The translations under genes and the position numbers were made by a program. A DNA stretch of 41,263 nt from Chromera velia (taxonomy: Eukaryota; Sar; Chromeraceae): NCBI GenBank assembly GCA_018398765.1, contig JAHBMJ010000292.1, positions 1 to 41,263 of the forward strand, written 5' to 3'. Shown here piece by piece: positions 20,186 through 36,996 of the stretch. Numbering within the stretch: position 1 is the first letter of the stretch; the number at the start of each line of letters is the position of its first letter. Below the pieces are notes generated by a model, which worked only from the letters and a program-made list of their open reading frames with translations, was not told where the DNA came from and ran no database searches.

Positions 20186-22026
20186 GGTTGACCTTCAATC
20201 ATTCAAAGCCTTGTGAGGGACTTCTTTGAATGCGTCCGATCAACCGAACAGCGGTGTGGCAGACAAAATCAATCTGAGTCTCTCAGTTGCCGGTGTTCGC
20301 CGTCTCCTCAGGAAGCACTCGTCTGTTCAATTCATTCGCAAACAAACGTCATCGGCAGCTGCCATCATGCACCATAGAGAGCATGAAGGTAAACCTCTGA
20401 ATCCAACCTAGTGTAGTGAACCTCTGCACAGTGAGCGCCAAGAACACATCTTGCGGTGTAACGTTTTTTGAATCTTCCTAATTAACTAAGACAAGACAAG
20501 ACCAAATTGACGGACGCACTGAAGCCGTCTCCCTGCAGATATTTGTTAATCTGACGCACGCAAGCGTGCGAACGGCCCCGGAAAGCATGTATAAAAGCCT
20601 TCATCTGACGCACGCACATCAAAGCACGCGCATCGGGGCACTTCAGGAACCGGTCGGCGCTTTTCCAGCCCAAGGGGACATTTCTTTCCGGGGCCTTTTT
20701 TTTGACGAAAGCTCCATGCATCGTGGGCTCAGGGGATTGTTTGGTAAGTGCCCCCCGCTTCGCTTTTCGGGGCTATTTGGCGTATGCACGCTGTGAATAC
20801 CTGACATTCAGATCTGACACACGCTAAAGATCGCTAAAGCACGGCGCCGGTGGAGCCTGAAAGCGACGATCGGACCTAATGTTCAGCAATAAATCAACAT
20901 TCAGATGCATTCATGGCAACGTTAAACAATTTTCAGGGCCAATTTTAAGTATGTAGGCCGACAATTAATCGCAACGAATTATAACGAATGTAACCAAATG
21001 CTCAGCAATGAATCAAAATTCAGGTGTATTCTAAGATGAGTCTTAGATGACAATTTTCAGAGTATTTCAATATATTTCGAGATTAACTTCATGCAGGTAA
21101 TAACAAAAATTGAACTGTTCAACTGTACAGTTTTAACTAGTTTTAACATAGTAAAACGTTCTACTAAATTTAAAACGTCTTACTTTTCTCTTTTCGAAAA
21201 CCTGCAGTTAAATGTTTAAATTTTTTTTTTTAAATATCTTTAAATTGTTCCAAACTAAAAATTTGTATAAATTTTTATAAGCATTCAATGCAATGTTGAA
21301 TGCATGGTCCTTCACACTGCTTCATTTTCATTTTTTTCAGTTTAATATTGTAAACTTTAAAATTGATGAATCACTCTAAGGTCATCATCATCAAGGTAAG
21401 AGGGGTATCTTAAATTTTTATGTTAAGTCAATGAAACTCAAAAACATACAAAAACATGTGTACATGCCTCTAAATTCCTGGCTAGTGGCGCTTTCACATT
21501 GACCAAACGTTCGCAGTCACTCTCATTAAACTGAACGCCTTTTGTTCTATTTATCCCTGGAAGAAGCGACATGCAGCTGCAGGAGGCTGCCTTCTTCTGT
21601 CAAAGCTGCACGGAGGCCTGCAGACAGGAGAGGAAGCCATGAAAATCGACGTGGACGTGTCAGCGAACTATGAATCTCCGGTACACACATATGAGCGAAC
21701 GCAAGAGACGCTCCTCCCCCAAAAAAGATATCACTGTTCTGTAATACGGATGAGGAAGAAAAAAAGTCTGAATCGCCATACGCAACCAAGTGACTCTCTC
21801 ACGTCCTCAGCCCATACGTCAGATTCGTTCTCAACAAGAAAGTTGCAGGCACAAAGGAGCAAGGGGACAGATTGTTCGGCCCACAGTGCGGGACATCTCG
21901 AAGGACGGAACGAGGCGTACAAACTACTTGGCTAGCAAAATTGTTCAACATAATCCAGACGTTCAGACATGTGAGATGGATCTCACCTGTATGCGGCTCT
22001 GGTGTCCCCCCCCCAGATCTTCTTCA
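20186..22026. other. Intergenic region between RNASEK and the membrane-protein gene
   Basis: It contains the upstream region of RNASEK and the downstream region of the membrane-protein gene. Visible elements are an inverted repeat CGCACGC-AA-GCGTGCG near 20555-20571, a repeated TCTGACGCACGCA (near 20550 and 20604), and a diverged two-copy tandem repeat at 20878-21065. From 20900 to 21480 it is strongly AT-rich. I see no convincing exon. Confidence 0.45.
20878..21065. repeat. Diverged two-copy tandem repeat, ~119-base period
   Basis: AATGTTCAGCAATAAATC at 20878 recurs as AATGCTCAGCAATGAATC at 20997. Similar downstream words follow each (CATTCAG/AATTCAG, then AATTTTCAG). The second copy is less complete. 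Confidence 0.6.
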
Positions 22027-26044
<4,018 letters not shown>

Positions 26045-26960
26045 TCTCGAAAAGTGCGGGTCTAGTCGGTCGGTGATTCGGACGCGGGAACCCAGCTAAA
26101 TAAGGAGGTGTGTTTTTCAGCCACTCACACACGGTCCTAAGGAAAGTGTCCCTCTACCGGAGGAAGAAGAGAAACCAAAAGGGGAGGGCAACTGTGCCAC
26201 ACAATGGAAGTTGAATGCGCCAGAGCAAGTGCTCACGCGTCTCTGGCAACACTGCGACAAGAAATGATAGAATCGAAAAGAGCTTTGCAGCGTATATATG
26301 AATAGATACTGTCCCTGTCTCACTGCAACCGAGTTATGACGAAGCCTCCCTTGCCAGTATACTTAGGTCAATGACATGTCAATGACACCAAGAACTGCGT
26401 CCGTGTCAAGATCGGTCGAGTATGGTCGAATCATGTCGACAACAGATATTTTTTTTGCGGTCTGATCACCCCTGACATCCGCTGACCGCGCGGCCGTCGC
26501 GCGGAAATTGGACTCGGACTATCTGCATGCATGTGCGCGTAGTGCATGCAACAGGGGTGTCAGAATACACTCGATCTAGCTGACACATAGCTGACACTGC
26601 ATGACACTGCCGTCTACCTCCATGCCGTCTCCACATGTGTGCACGTTGAAGAAGGTACATTGGAGGCCATCCGACCATTCATCTGGTAGCCACTTATGGT
26701 GCGACTTTGTCCGTCACACTGTGCCAGACAGGTTGCGGCAATTTGTGTGGTGTAGGTAGTGAGGAGGAATGTATTTGGAGGTCGGTATAAAATTCACATT
26801 GCGTTGCGTCTCTACAGTTGCTCCTCTGACCCTTCAAAGCATCCTCCCTGAACCGTAGTTGGCAGAGGGCCCTTCGTTCACTCTTCAACTTTTCGGGGAC
26901 TGTTCCTGAACTCCCTCTTTGTACAGCTTGCTCAGTTTTCTGTCGCTGGTGATCAAGTCC
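26045..26960. promoter_or_regulatory. Divergent intergenic region between the membrane-protein and carrier-like genes
   Basis: The two genes start in opposite directions 916 bases apart. The region holds an inverted repeat CCGCGCG-GCCGT-CGCGCGG (26486-26504) and several TGACA-type words (26370-26620). I see no exon. Upstream noncoding exons of either gene cannot be excluded. Confidence 0.45.
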
Positions 26961-29775
26961 ATGAGAAACCCAGATGATGTCACTGAGAAAGAGAAGAAGA
27001 CTGGAGACGGCACGGGAAAAGAAAAGGAGAAGCGAGACGGTAGGGGTGAACAGAAAGGATGTCAAGGAGGAGAGAAAAAGGAAGATCTGAAAGCAGATGA
27101 AGTGGAGGAGACGCCACAAGAAAACGAAAGTCGAAGCGAGACAGTCGCATCGGCAGAGGCGGGCGTAGCACGGGCTCTGGCTCAGGGCATTCGTCGGCTA
27201 CTGACAAGAGGGGTGGACCTGGGGGCGAAGGCGGGGAGGGCGGGAGGAAAAGCTGGAGTTTCGGGGGTGCGTAATGCGTCGGTGGATGCGCTTCGCACGG
27301 CTGTTCGGACTTCAGGGGTAGCACTCCGTCGGTTCTTCGGAGGTTTATTTGAAAGAGCAGTGAAGGTGCCGATGCAAAGGACAAAAGAGATCCTTCGGTT
27401 TTCGCGTCTCTCCAGATGGTTGGAGAAGTCGCCAAGACTGAAACCTTCTTTCTCAACACTCTCCTCTCGTGTGAGGGGACTGCAGAGAGAGGCAGTGAAA
27501 AAACTCAGGGACATACTCAAAAGGTTCCAGGTAGGACACAGTCTCTCTCTCTCTCGCACAGCCACCGAAGCCTGTCCAATGGTTCCTTCCTCTGTCTCGC
27601 TCTTTCCCCCCCTTCCGCTATCCGAACATCCCGCTCTCCGCCATTCGATCTGTTCATTCATGAATGAATCCTGTGTCCTTCCTGCAGATGATCAACATAT
27701 TCATTCAGGCGAAAGGAATGCATGAAGGTTGATGGACTGAAGGTAGAAAACGGAGGGGGAAAAATCACAAGAACCCCCCCCCAACAAAATTAAATAGTCT
27801 CCCTAGCTGTCTCTCTCCCCATCTCTCTCTGTGCAGGCCCGGGCAAAGGCCTCTGCTGGCGGCTCCACAACCACAACTCCCGCAGGGGGTGCTGCAGGGA
27901 GGTCATCTGCCTCGAGGCTGACCAGAGAGACCATCGCGAAAGCCTCAGAACGGGCCGAACAGGCAGGTCACCTCCCGCCTCTCTCACTTAGTCACTCACT
28001 CACTCGCATGTGTAATTCAGGCAAGACATTTCTCTTAGTAGCCGGGCTGTTGCGTTCGTTCGCTTTTTCAACTGATGCGTGAAGTGGCAAACTGTGGTGC
28101 ACCTCGCTCGCCTGGCTGCATCTGCCTCTGTCCGTCTACGTGTGCGTCCATGGCGTCTCCAGGCAGCACCACAGGAAGATGGATTGCCCCCCCCCTCAAA
28201 GCATGTCACCCGTTACCCGTTTCTCACCAGAATCTTCCTGTCTCGTTGGAGACTACCTCCTCACAAACCCACCAGCGCCACTCCACACACAGGAGACAAG
28301 TGATGGAGCGGTGGGGCGGGGGTGTTCCCTCAAACACACTCAGACAGTGGCAGATGCTGACTGTCGACGTGTATGTGCGTGTGCAGGCCCTGGAAGCGTG
28401 GGAGGCAGGGCACGGGGCTCTCCACGAGATACAGCACGGAGACCCAGCCAAGCACGAGTCCTCCAAAGAGGATCAGACCGCAGCCTGCAAAGAGAAAGAG
28501 AAGGATTCACAAACACGCAGTTCCTCATCGTCATCCTCTCCTCCCACACAGACTGCATCCTACTCTCCCCCCACACCCCCAGCAAAATCACCCACGCCAA
28601 TTCCTCCTCAGACCCATAGCGACCCTCTCCCACCTCCTTCGCGGGCGCTTCCGACAGCATCACACGATGTGCCAGACACTCAGACAGGCTCGACACAAAG
28701 AAAAGCCCCGCAGCCACCCACCGCAAACGCATTGACCCCTGAACGGAGAAACGGAAGCGTGCGCGAAGATCCGAAGCTACTTGGACGGTACCCCCACGTT
28801 TCGTCTAGTCCGATAGGATCGCCCCAATCTGCCACTCTCGATCCCCCCCCCCGAAGCTCACAGCCGAAGCCCCCTCCTCCTACTGAGCTGCCACTCCCCC
28901 CCTCCCCTTCCGCGGCTGCAATTCCAACAAGGGACCCGATGGGAGTCCCTGGCGGTAGTCCGCGATCACCCCTGGCGTCTTTTCTCGAGGCTTCTCGCGT
29001 CGCCATTCCGAATTTTCTTCGCTCCGCTGTGATGGGCATGGCGCTCTTCTCGTCCTATGAGTACTTTGATGATCTTGCAAAAGCCGCAGCCCTCCATCGG
29101 GAAAAATGGAAAGGAAAAAAAGCATCTGAGTCAAGTCACTCGCAGACTGGAAGTGAAATTCTACTTGCAGGTCTGACAGGGTCTATGGGGGGTGCTGCTG
29201 CGGGTTATGTGTTTGGGTTTGGCACATGTTTGTTTGAAAGAACAGAAACTTGGTGGGTTTCCACCAAGCAGGCCTACGTGTCAAGAGGGTCTCCTGCTGC
29301 AAGAAAAGATATTTTTTGGAATCAAATGCAAAAGGTCCCAAGATTGCCTTCTGCTCTGGCAGCACTGTGTATGCATGGGTCTCTTCTGTCACACGCCCTT
29401 TCGCACAGCGCCCTTTTCGGGTCCTTTGAGGTCAGTCGGAAGGCTCTCGGCTGCCTCTCCACCTACGCCCAGGGGGAGAAGAACAATGGGACGACAAATC
29501 GGAAAAGCAGTGGGGGGAACCATGCGCGTGGAGGGGGAGCTGGCGATACAGTAGGCCTGATAGAGGTGGGAGTGTCCGGTATTTTGGCGGGGTGCTGCCA
29601 TGAATTTGTATCTCACTATACTTCTCAGGCAGAGGATTCGAGGGGAGGGACTGAGTGGTGGCGACGTTTCCGGTCTTCGTTCCGTGCGGCTTCTCCGTCG
29701 CTCCGCTCTGTTGTCTTGCGCTCTCCGGCAGCAGCCCTAGGTCTTGTGGCCTTCGCATACGGTCGAGACAATTGA
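26961..29775 (+). CDS. Divergent mitochondrial-carrier-like (SLC25) protein with long N-terminal extension (4 exons)
   Basis: Exons 26961-27530, 27837-27966, 28021-28078 and 28293-29775 are phase-consistent and give 746 residues. Exon 3 and the start of exon 4 are tentative. Exon 1 is acidic and Lys-rich, then basic (RTSGVALRRFFGGLFERA). Exon 4 has a Ser/Pro/Thr-rich linker and a C-terminal membrane region. That region shows a repeated carrier layout: RSAVMGMALFSSYEYF, LAGLTGSMGGAAAGYVFGFG, HALSHSALFGSFEVSRKAL, GVSGILAGCCHEFVSHY and RSPAAALGLVAFAYGRD. In mitochondrial carriers odd helices have G-x-x-x-G and even helices end in F-x-x-Y-E. These are visible, but the P-x-[DE]-x-x-[KR] signatures are absent or altered, so substrate and location cannot be read. 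The first odd helix is not clear. Start is the first ATG in frame; the open frame extends upstream from a TTG. Confidence 0.58.
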
Positions 29776-30984
<1,209 letters not shown>

Positions 30985-31294
30985 TCATCTTTCATGTGTC
31001 TGCTGTGCCTTTGCTTGCTTTGCGGCTTCCATAGCTACATACAACTGTAAAGACAGGGGGGCAAATATGAAGAAAAGGTACACATATAGATTGAAAGCAA
31101 GGGACCAGGTTTAAATATGGAGGCTGGCCCGGCCTCTTTCGCATGCTTCATGGACTCTTCAATCGATAACTGCCCTTTTGCTGGGGGCGGTTGAGCCTCT
31201 CCAAACTCTCTCTTCTTGTCTGGTATTCTCTGGCTTTCCTGTCCCCTTCCGCTGTCCAACCTTTTCTTCCATTCCTTTTGCCGGTGAGATGGCC
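30985..31294 (-). CDS. Candidate small charged protein or terminal exons, unidentified
   Basis: On the minus strand, an acceptor at 31296-31295 opens a frame with protein-like charged sequence: HRQKEWKKRLDSGRGQES, then KKREFGEAQPPPAKGQ, then IEESMKHAKEAGPASIFK. A later segment, MEAAKQAKAQQTHER followed by TGA (stop ending at 30985), has similar composition. It can be joined through a donor near 31110 and the acceptor AG ending at 31036. No upstream exon with a start was found, so this may be the 3' end of a gene, or a remnant. No family recognised. Confidence 0.33.
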
Positions 31295-31782
31295 CTGTCA
31301 GATTAAAAACCTTTCAGTGTCATGGGGGTATTTCAGCTCCATACACTCAAAAAACTAAGTAAACTTCGTTTCTGTGCTCGCGCGTTGTCTCCGGAGGGAC
31401 ACCTAGTCAGTTTTCAAGCGGTGTTTCTCAAAGCAACCTGTTCACTCTCGAGGGAGGTCCTATTCAGGTTGATATTAATAGATCCGCAGGCATGACACGT
31501 GAGGGGGCGCGCGAAAGTACGGTGGCCGGGCCCCCGGGCCGGATCCCATGGTTCTTCTGGCGTTCTTGTCCCGCGCCTGCTGCATGCAGCAAACGCATGT
31601 AGACCGATGTAGACCGATGTAGACCGTGGAGAAGAGATATTAATATAGAAAATTTCTGTTGAATCCTCCATCATTGTTACTCCCGGCTGCACTAATTTTT
31701 TAATTTGCCTTCCTGATTCCGTGTGGTGACTGCATTCAGGTTCTCTTTCATGCTCTATGATGCTTTGCAGACTGTCTGTGTG
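31295..31782. other. Upstream region of FAN1
   Basis: It includes GC-rich sequence near 31505-31550, three tandem copies of ATGTAGACCG (31598-31627) and a pyrimidine stretch ending GCTTTGCAG at 31770. That last could be an acceptor for an unseen 5' exon of FAN1. No coding sequence is supported. Confidence 0.4.
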
Positions 31783-33271
31783 ATGACTGCGAATGTCGAA
31801 CCAGACCCCATCTATATCGGGGAAAGCGATAGTGAGGAGGAGGAGGCGGGCCCCCTCTCCCCAATCCGGAAGCTCACCTCAGCCCCCATTTCCTCCGTGG
31901 AAACTCCTTATTACCTTCGTTGCTTTTTAGCTGTTCTTTCAGACACGTTGCTTCATCAACGACATTTGTTTTCTGAATCTGAATTGTCCATCGTTCGAAC
32001 TTTTCTTTCCGTCTCCTTGCAAGGGCAGTGTCTTTTGGTCCGTCTCCTCAACCGACACGGTCCCTGGTTCAGAGTGCAAAAACTCCACTCATACTCCAGA
32101 GATGTTCCAAACGCCAGTAATACAGTTGGAGAGCTGCATCGTTGCTCTCTTTTGATCGCATACGAAGATGCGCAGACACAGGGGCAGGGAGAAGAAGCGA
32201 CAGCAGAATTGCACAAATTTATTGATGTAGACGGAGACGGAGACGGAGAAGGCGAGGGAGGTGCAGGGTCCCCTTTGAACTTTTCAGACTCTCCCAGACA
32301 AAATGACTCCGAGGCTTCTCCTTGTTCAGCCTCCGGAGAAGCAGCAGATGGGGGGGGGACAGAAGGAAGAAAGTGGCACTGCCTGGTCAAGTCGCGTCCC
32401 GCCCTGTCGGCACTTCACGTTCTGTCCGTCTCGGAGCTGCGTGTCACTTCCACACTGATACCCGACCTTGCTGTGGGAGCACAGCGGGGAGGGACAAGAA
32501 CACGAGATTCTCTTCTTGAACACATTCTGAGGGCACAGCAAAGCTCAGCCTGGCAGCCCCTCTCCGACGTTGATTGGGAAGGGGCTGTGAAGAGACGGGT
32601 GATGTCTCTGGCCGGTCCCCTGGTCGCACTGCGTCCCGCAGTGCGTGAGTTGTTTGAACTCGTCAAGAGTCTCTATGGGACGCTCCATGGAGACGAGTCG
32701 GGTGTGACGCCCCTGCTTGCCACAGTAGGGAAGGTTCGCTTCCCTTCCTTTCAGATCAGGGCGACTTGCAGAGTGTTTGGGGATAGGGGGGAGGTGGAGG
32801 CGTTCCTGGCTGCACGCGAGAGGGAGCGTCGCATGGACGCAGCTTTGATGGAGAGCACAAAAGATGAGGAGACGGCAATGAGGCTGGGGGACGAGGCAGA
32901 GGCGGTTGTGAGGGCGTTCGTTGAAGCAAAGAGAGAGAGGACGTTGTCAAGCTCCAAAACCCAAAAACTCCATCACGCCTTTCTTCGGAGGTTTCTTCCG
33001 GTCAGCCCTTTTCCAGTGCTTGTATGGCGTGGGGGTTTATGCAGTCTGGGCTCATCAGACAAAAAGCCACAATGACAGATGATTCTCTGATCCCCTGAGT
33101 CGGGTCATTACCATTCAAGTTTCTTTCCTTTCTGCTCTGCTGGGTCCCTTTCCTTTCCGCTGCGTGTGCATGTCCCCTTCATCCCTTCAAACACGGAGCG
33201 GAGAAGCTGAGGTTGTATCCGTCTGTTGTCTTTTCCTACCTCCATTGTGCGCCTCACTCTCTCCCTCCCTC

Positions 33272-33312
<41 letters not shown>

Positions 33313-35622
33313 GAATGGATAGAAGCCCGGACCGCGTGGCACTCGGTCGCTCTCCTGGAGCGGCGCCGGAGACACGGGGAGGCGGTGGAGAGGTTGAGGC
33401 TCTTGCTTTCCTCCTCTCTGTCCTTCGACAAACGGGGGAAGTTCTACAGCCGTTTGACGATCAATTTGTTTCGAAACCTGGAGAAGCCCCGAGAGGCTCT
33501 GCAGCGGGGTATAGAGGCCTTGCAAGAAGGGTCGATGCTCAGAGTGTCAGAAAGGAGGGAAATGATGAGACGACTCCGGAGAATTGCGGTTCGGGTTGCA
33601 ACAGAAGAGAAACAGGGGGGCGGGAAGAAAACGTTCTGGTTGTCTCTGTTGCCTCAAGAGCTGCGAGATGAGGTGCGGGCAGAGAGCGAGGGTGCTGCTC
33701 AGAAGGCGGGGGCATTTCGGGAGAAGTCAATTTTTGCGAGAAGATTAGGGGGAACGGGGGGAGACAGTGGACAGCACAGTTTGTTCATTGGGTACAATGA
33801 TGCTTGCATTCGTGTGGAGCGTCTGGTCTTGCAGTGGCATCGAAAGGAGGGTAACTGGAGGGGTAGACATGGGGAGGGTGCAGTGTTGCGTGAGCTGTTC
33901 GGAGTTTTACTTTTTGAGATTCTCTTCGGAGAAGGCGGACCTCCTGACGTGTTCCTGACCCCATACCAACAAGCTCCTCTAGATCTGGCCACGGAGGCAT
34001 TCTATAGCTGTAGAAGGGACAGGGTAGAAGCACGTCTCCAGGTGAGCACGTGGAGTCATGCTTGCATTTCTTTTCTTCTGTTGATGTCTTTCTCTGATGC
34101 TTTTCTTCTGTCAGGCACGTCTAGAGGCCAGTAAAGTTGATCGGCTTCCTTCTGTCATTCTGTGGGACTCCGTGCTTTTTTAGCTTGTTCTTGTCTTTCC
34201 TTCTCTCTTACTTCGTTTCTACTATCTCTCTGTCTCCCTGCTTGCCTGGGGGTGTCCATCCAAAAAAGCAAAGAAGCAGGGAAAAGCAGAAAGCATGCAG
34301 GCTATTTTTCTTCCCTTCTCCCCCCCTCCCCCTCTCTCGCGTTGAACTCTCAGGAAATCAGAACATCCAGTCCTCTCGCACTGCGCGTCCTCACCTCCAC
34401 CGCCGCACGCCGGCTGTTCGGGTTGAAGATTCGGGGCGTGTCCTGGCGTTTGAAATTTGAGGGCCTGGACCCGACTGGGGCAGACGGGGTGAGTGCCGCG
34501 ATTGCAGACGCCATCGAGGATGCAGATCTCGTGAAGGGGTTCAGACTGAGGGGGAACTCGGGTGGCAGAGGGGCACACGGGCTTGGAGGTAGGAGGGAGA
34601 GGAGTAAGAGTATGCCAAGTGACAAACACACAGAGAATGAAGGGCAAGCAAGAGGAGGTTTGCAACAGCTCACTCTTCCTGCGTTCTTTGCAAGAAAGAG
34701 AATAAAGAGGCCTGAGGCAGAAGACGTCATGATCAGCATTTCCTCGGATGAATCGGAAAGAGAGGAGAGGGAAAAGAGCGGAGATCGAAAGGAAAAAGAA
34801 GAAAAGAGCGAAGACGCCAGGGAAACAATCGATGAACGAACGCAGAACGGAAAGCGTCGTGCCACTGTGCCTCTCCAAACTGAGTCTTCGCACACTGCAG
34901 CACTGTCTCCGTCTCCCCCCCCCTCTCTGGATGCTCACACTTCTGCTGCTGCGTCTGCATCCTCGTCGGTGTCTACAGCACAGACAGCGACTGCTGAGAG
35001 CGGCAACCCCCCCCTCTCGCATATCCCTCCCTCACCCCCCAGTGACCTCAAGACAACACAGTCAGGAGGCCCCGGAAATATCCCGGAAAGCGTAGAAGGT
35101 ATCCCCCCCTTCTTCCGTACTGATGAAGCCACTCGTGTGTTGTACGGCTGGATGTTGGGTTTCTGGGCCTCTTGCATCACAGGCCCTGTCCTTGCTGCCT
35201 GCCTCGGCATGATGGCAAGGGACTACGCACACTACAGTGCGGGTCTTCCCGACCTCTTTCTCTGGCGACGGAAGTTGTCGGTTGAAGAAGAGGAAGAGCG
35301 AGAGGAGGGGGACACAGAGGGGGGCGATTCTAGCTTCCTTGCGTTTCTCAAGCGAGAGGGTGTGGACCTTTCGAGTGTCGACACTGAAGACCACGCCCTT
35401 GCAGCCCTGCCTCTGGGAGAGGGTTTGTTCGTTGAGGTGAAGGGTCCAGGAGACCGCCTTTCAGAGAAGCAGAAAGAGTGGCTCCAGGAGATCTCGAGGG
35501 CAGGGGGGAGAGGAGAGGTGTGTTGGGTTGTCGAGTCGCCTCCTGATTCGGGAACACATTCCGGAAGTGGCAGCACTCAACCGGTTGTCCCTGCCACTGT
35601 TTCCAGGGCTAGCAACTCCTAG
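31783..35622 (+). CDS. FAN1: FAN1-type structure-specific nuclease (3 exons)
   Basis: FAN1 is a 5' flap endo/exonuclease that unhooks DNA interstrand crosslinks. Exons 31783-33000, 33313-34041 and 34354-35622 are joined in phase 0, giving 1071 residues. The N-terminal conserved region starts near residue 41 (TPYYLRCFLAVL, LVRLLNRHGPWFRVQKL), with a TPR-like region in exon 2. The VRR-NUC core has HGEG (Glu about 594), PDVF and PLDLATEAFYSCRR, GLPDLFLW (Asp about 949) and VEVKGPGDRLSEKQ (Glu 1010, Lys 1012), so all catalytic residues are present. Two insertions stand out. About 180 mostly disordered residues (about 720-900) include QLTLPAFF, a PIP box (754-761), and VMISISSDESE, SIM-like. About 46 acidic residues separate GLPD from the EVK motif. 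Another SIM-like motif, IYIGESDSEEEE, is at the N-terminus. No UBZ ubiquitin-binding zinc finger is visible; an upstream exon is possible. In-frame ATG 31750 is an alternative start. Confidence 0.95.
33264..33310 (+). repeat. TG microsatellite at the 3' end of FAN1 intron 1
   Basis: CTCTCCCTCCCTCTGTC followed by (TG)n runs directly into the acceptor AG at 33311-33312. The repeat therefore occupies the position of the polypyrimidine tract. Confidence 0.9.
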
Positions 35623-36996
35623 AGCAACTCTTAGATTATTACTGGAATTATTACCAACATTGGATTGAATGATTTGAATTGAAGTGATTTATATACATCG
35701 TTTTAGAAGAGTTTTTAAAACCATCATCGATAGTTAAAACTCTACATTAACTGATATTTGAATGGCCGCTTTAATAGATACGTATGTAACTCATAATCAG
35801 CATTATATGCTAATGCAGCCATTGTCATCGGCACATAATTAAGCATTTAGAATGACTCTATAAAAATGTATTATCAGGGGCCCGGGTCTACTTAGGGGTC
35901 TAGATAGTTCAAGGGATCACGTATCATATGATAACTGTATATAAGGAATAAAGGATAGTCTTAGGATACTTAGTACCTAGCTCAGTAAGCCTGAGTAAGG
36001 GATTCATTCCTAGATTCATTTGTGTCCGCATGCAACCACTAGGCACTAGCACAGTTTAAAAGTTATACGCAGTTATTAATAGAGATATAAGATATAGGAT
36101 AGAATAAGATTTATATTACGGGAATCGCCGTCACTGTCGCCGTGTACGTCCATTACTAGAAATCACGGCTTACACGGTTTAATAGTTACACCAAAGGTGA
36201 TGCCACCACGATGGCTTGTTGTCACTGTGAGTGCATGTCACTGGCATCATCATGATCATCATTATCATCATCATGATATTATCATCGGCGTCATAACCAT
36301 CGTTCTATGCCATCACCATCGGCTTATGCTAGGCGTCTAGCGTTCAGTAAGTCACAACTTTGAGTGAAAAGTGTAATCATATGATGATTCATCTATATAT
36401 GTTCACACTTCGAGCAAGGCTTCCAGCGACGCTATAGTAACGACGCTTATAGATTGACGTCGCTTGTACCAAGACTTTTGAATAGCTATAGTATGACTCC
36501 ATAGATAGGCTGAAACTTATTTGAAAAAGTTATTTCAAAAACTCGCAGAAAAGAAAAAAATGAAAATGTGTTTAAAATGTGCCGGCGTTCTGCGCGCAAT
36601 AATATGACTTGTTCCAATGTGAAAACAATCAATACATTTCGATTTCTTCGTCAATTTCCGCACCATCTCCTGCACAGAAGATTCATTTGGACAGTTCAAC
36701 CTTCTTTTACAAAAGATAACAAAAACTGATAACTGAATCCGAACCCAAAGACAGAAAACCGACTGTGATAGAGCTGAAAATGAAACAAACTCACCCACGC
36801 ACAGATCAACAAAGAGACAAACAGGACATCTGCCAATCTTTCGAAGTGCTTGCACCGATTCGTTGTGCCTCGTATCTCCAACCAAAACAAAATCAAAACG
36901 AAAATGGCGTGTAGGGATACAGACGCGTGTGGATGTGTTTCCTTCTTTCAACTCAGCTTGAAATTCAATCAACCCGTCTCTGCCAAACTCAACACA
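35623..36996. other. AT-rich intergenic region between the convergent FAN1 and coiled-coil genes
   Basis: It includes the 3' flanks of both genes. A degenerate ATCATC/TCATCG stretch at 36243-36330 and a GC-rich word (GGGGCCCGGG, 35877-35886) are visible. Short open frames near the right end lack recognisable content. No gene is supported. Confidence 0.5.

Noticed and set aside
34115-34202. An extra FAN1 exon after the AG at 34116 (ARLEASKVDRLPSVILW)
   Set aside because: Direct joining of 34041 to 34354 is in phase and gives RVEARLQ followed by EIRTS, which matches the usual FAN1 order. The extra segment would break it with a stop.
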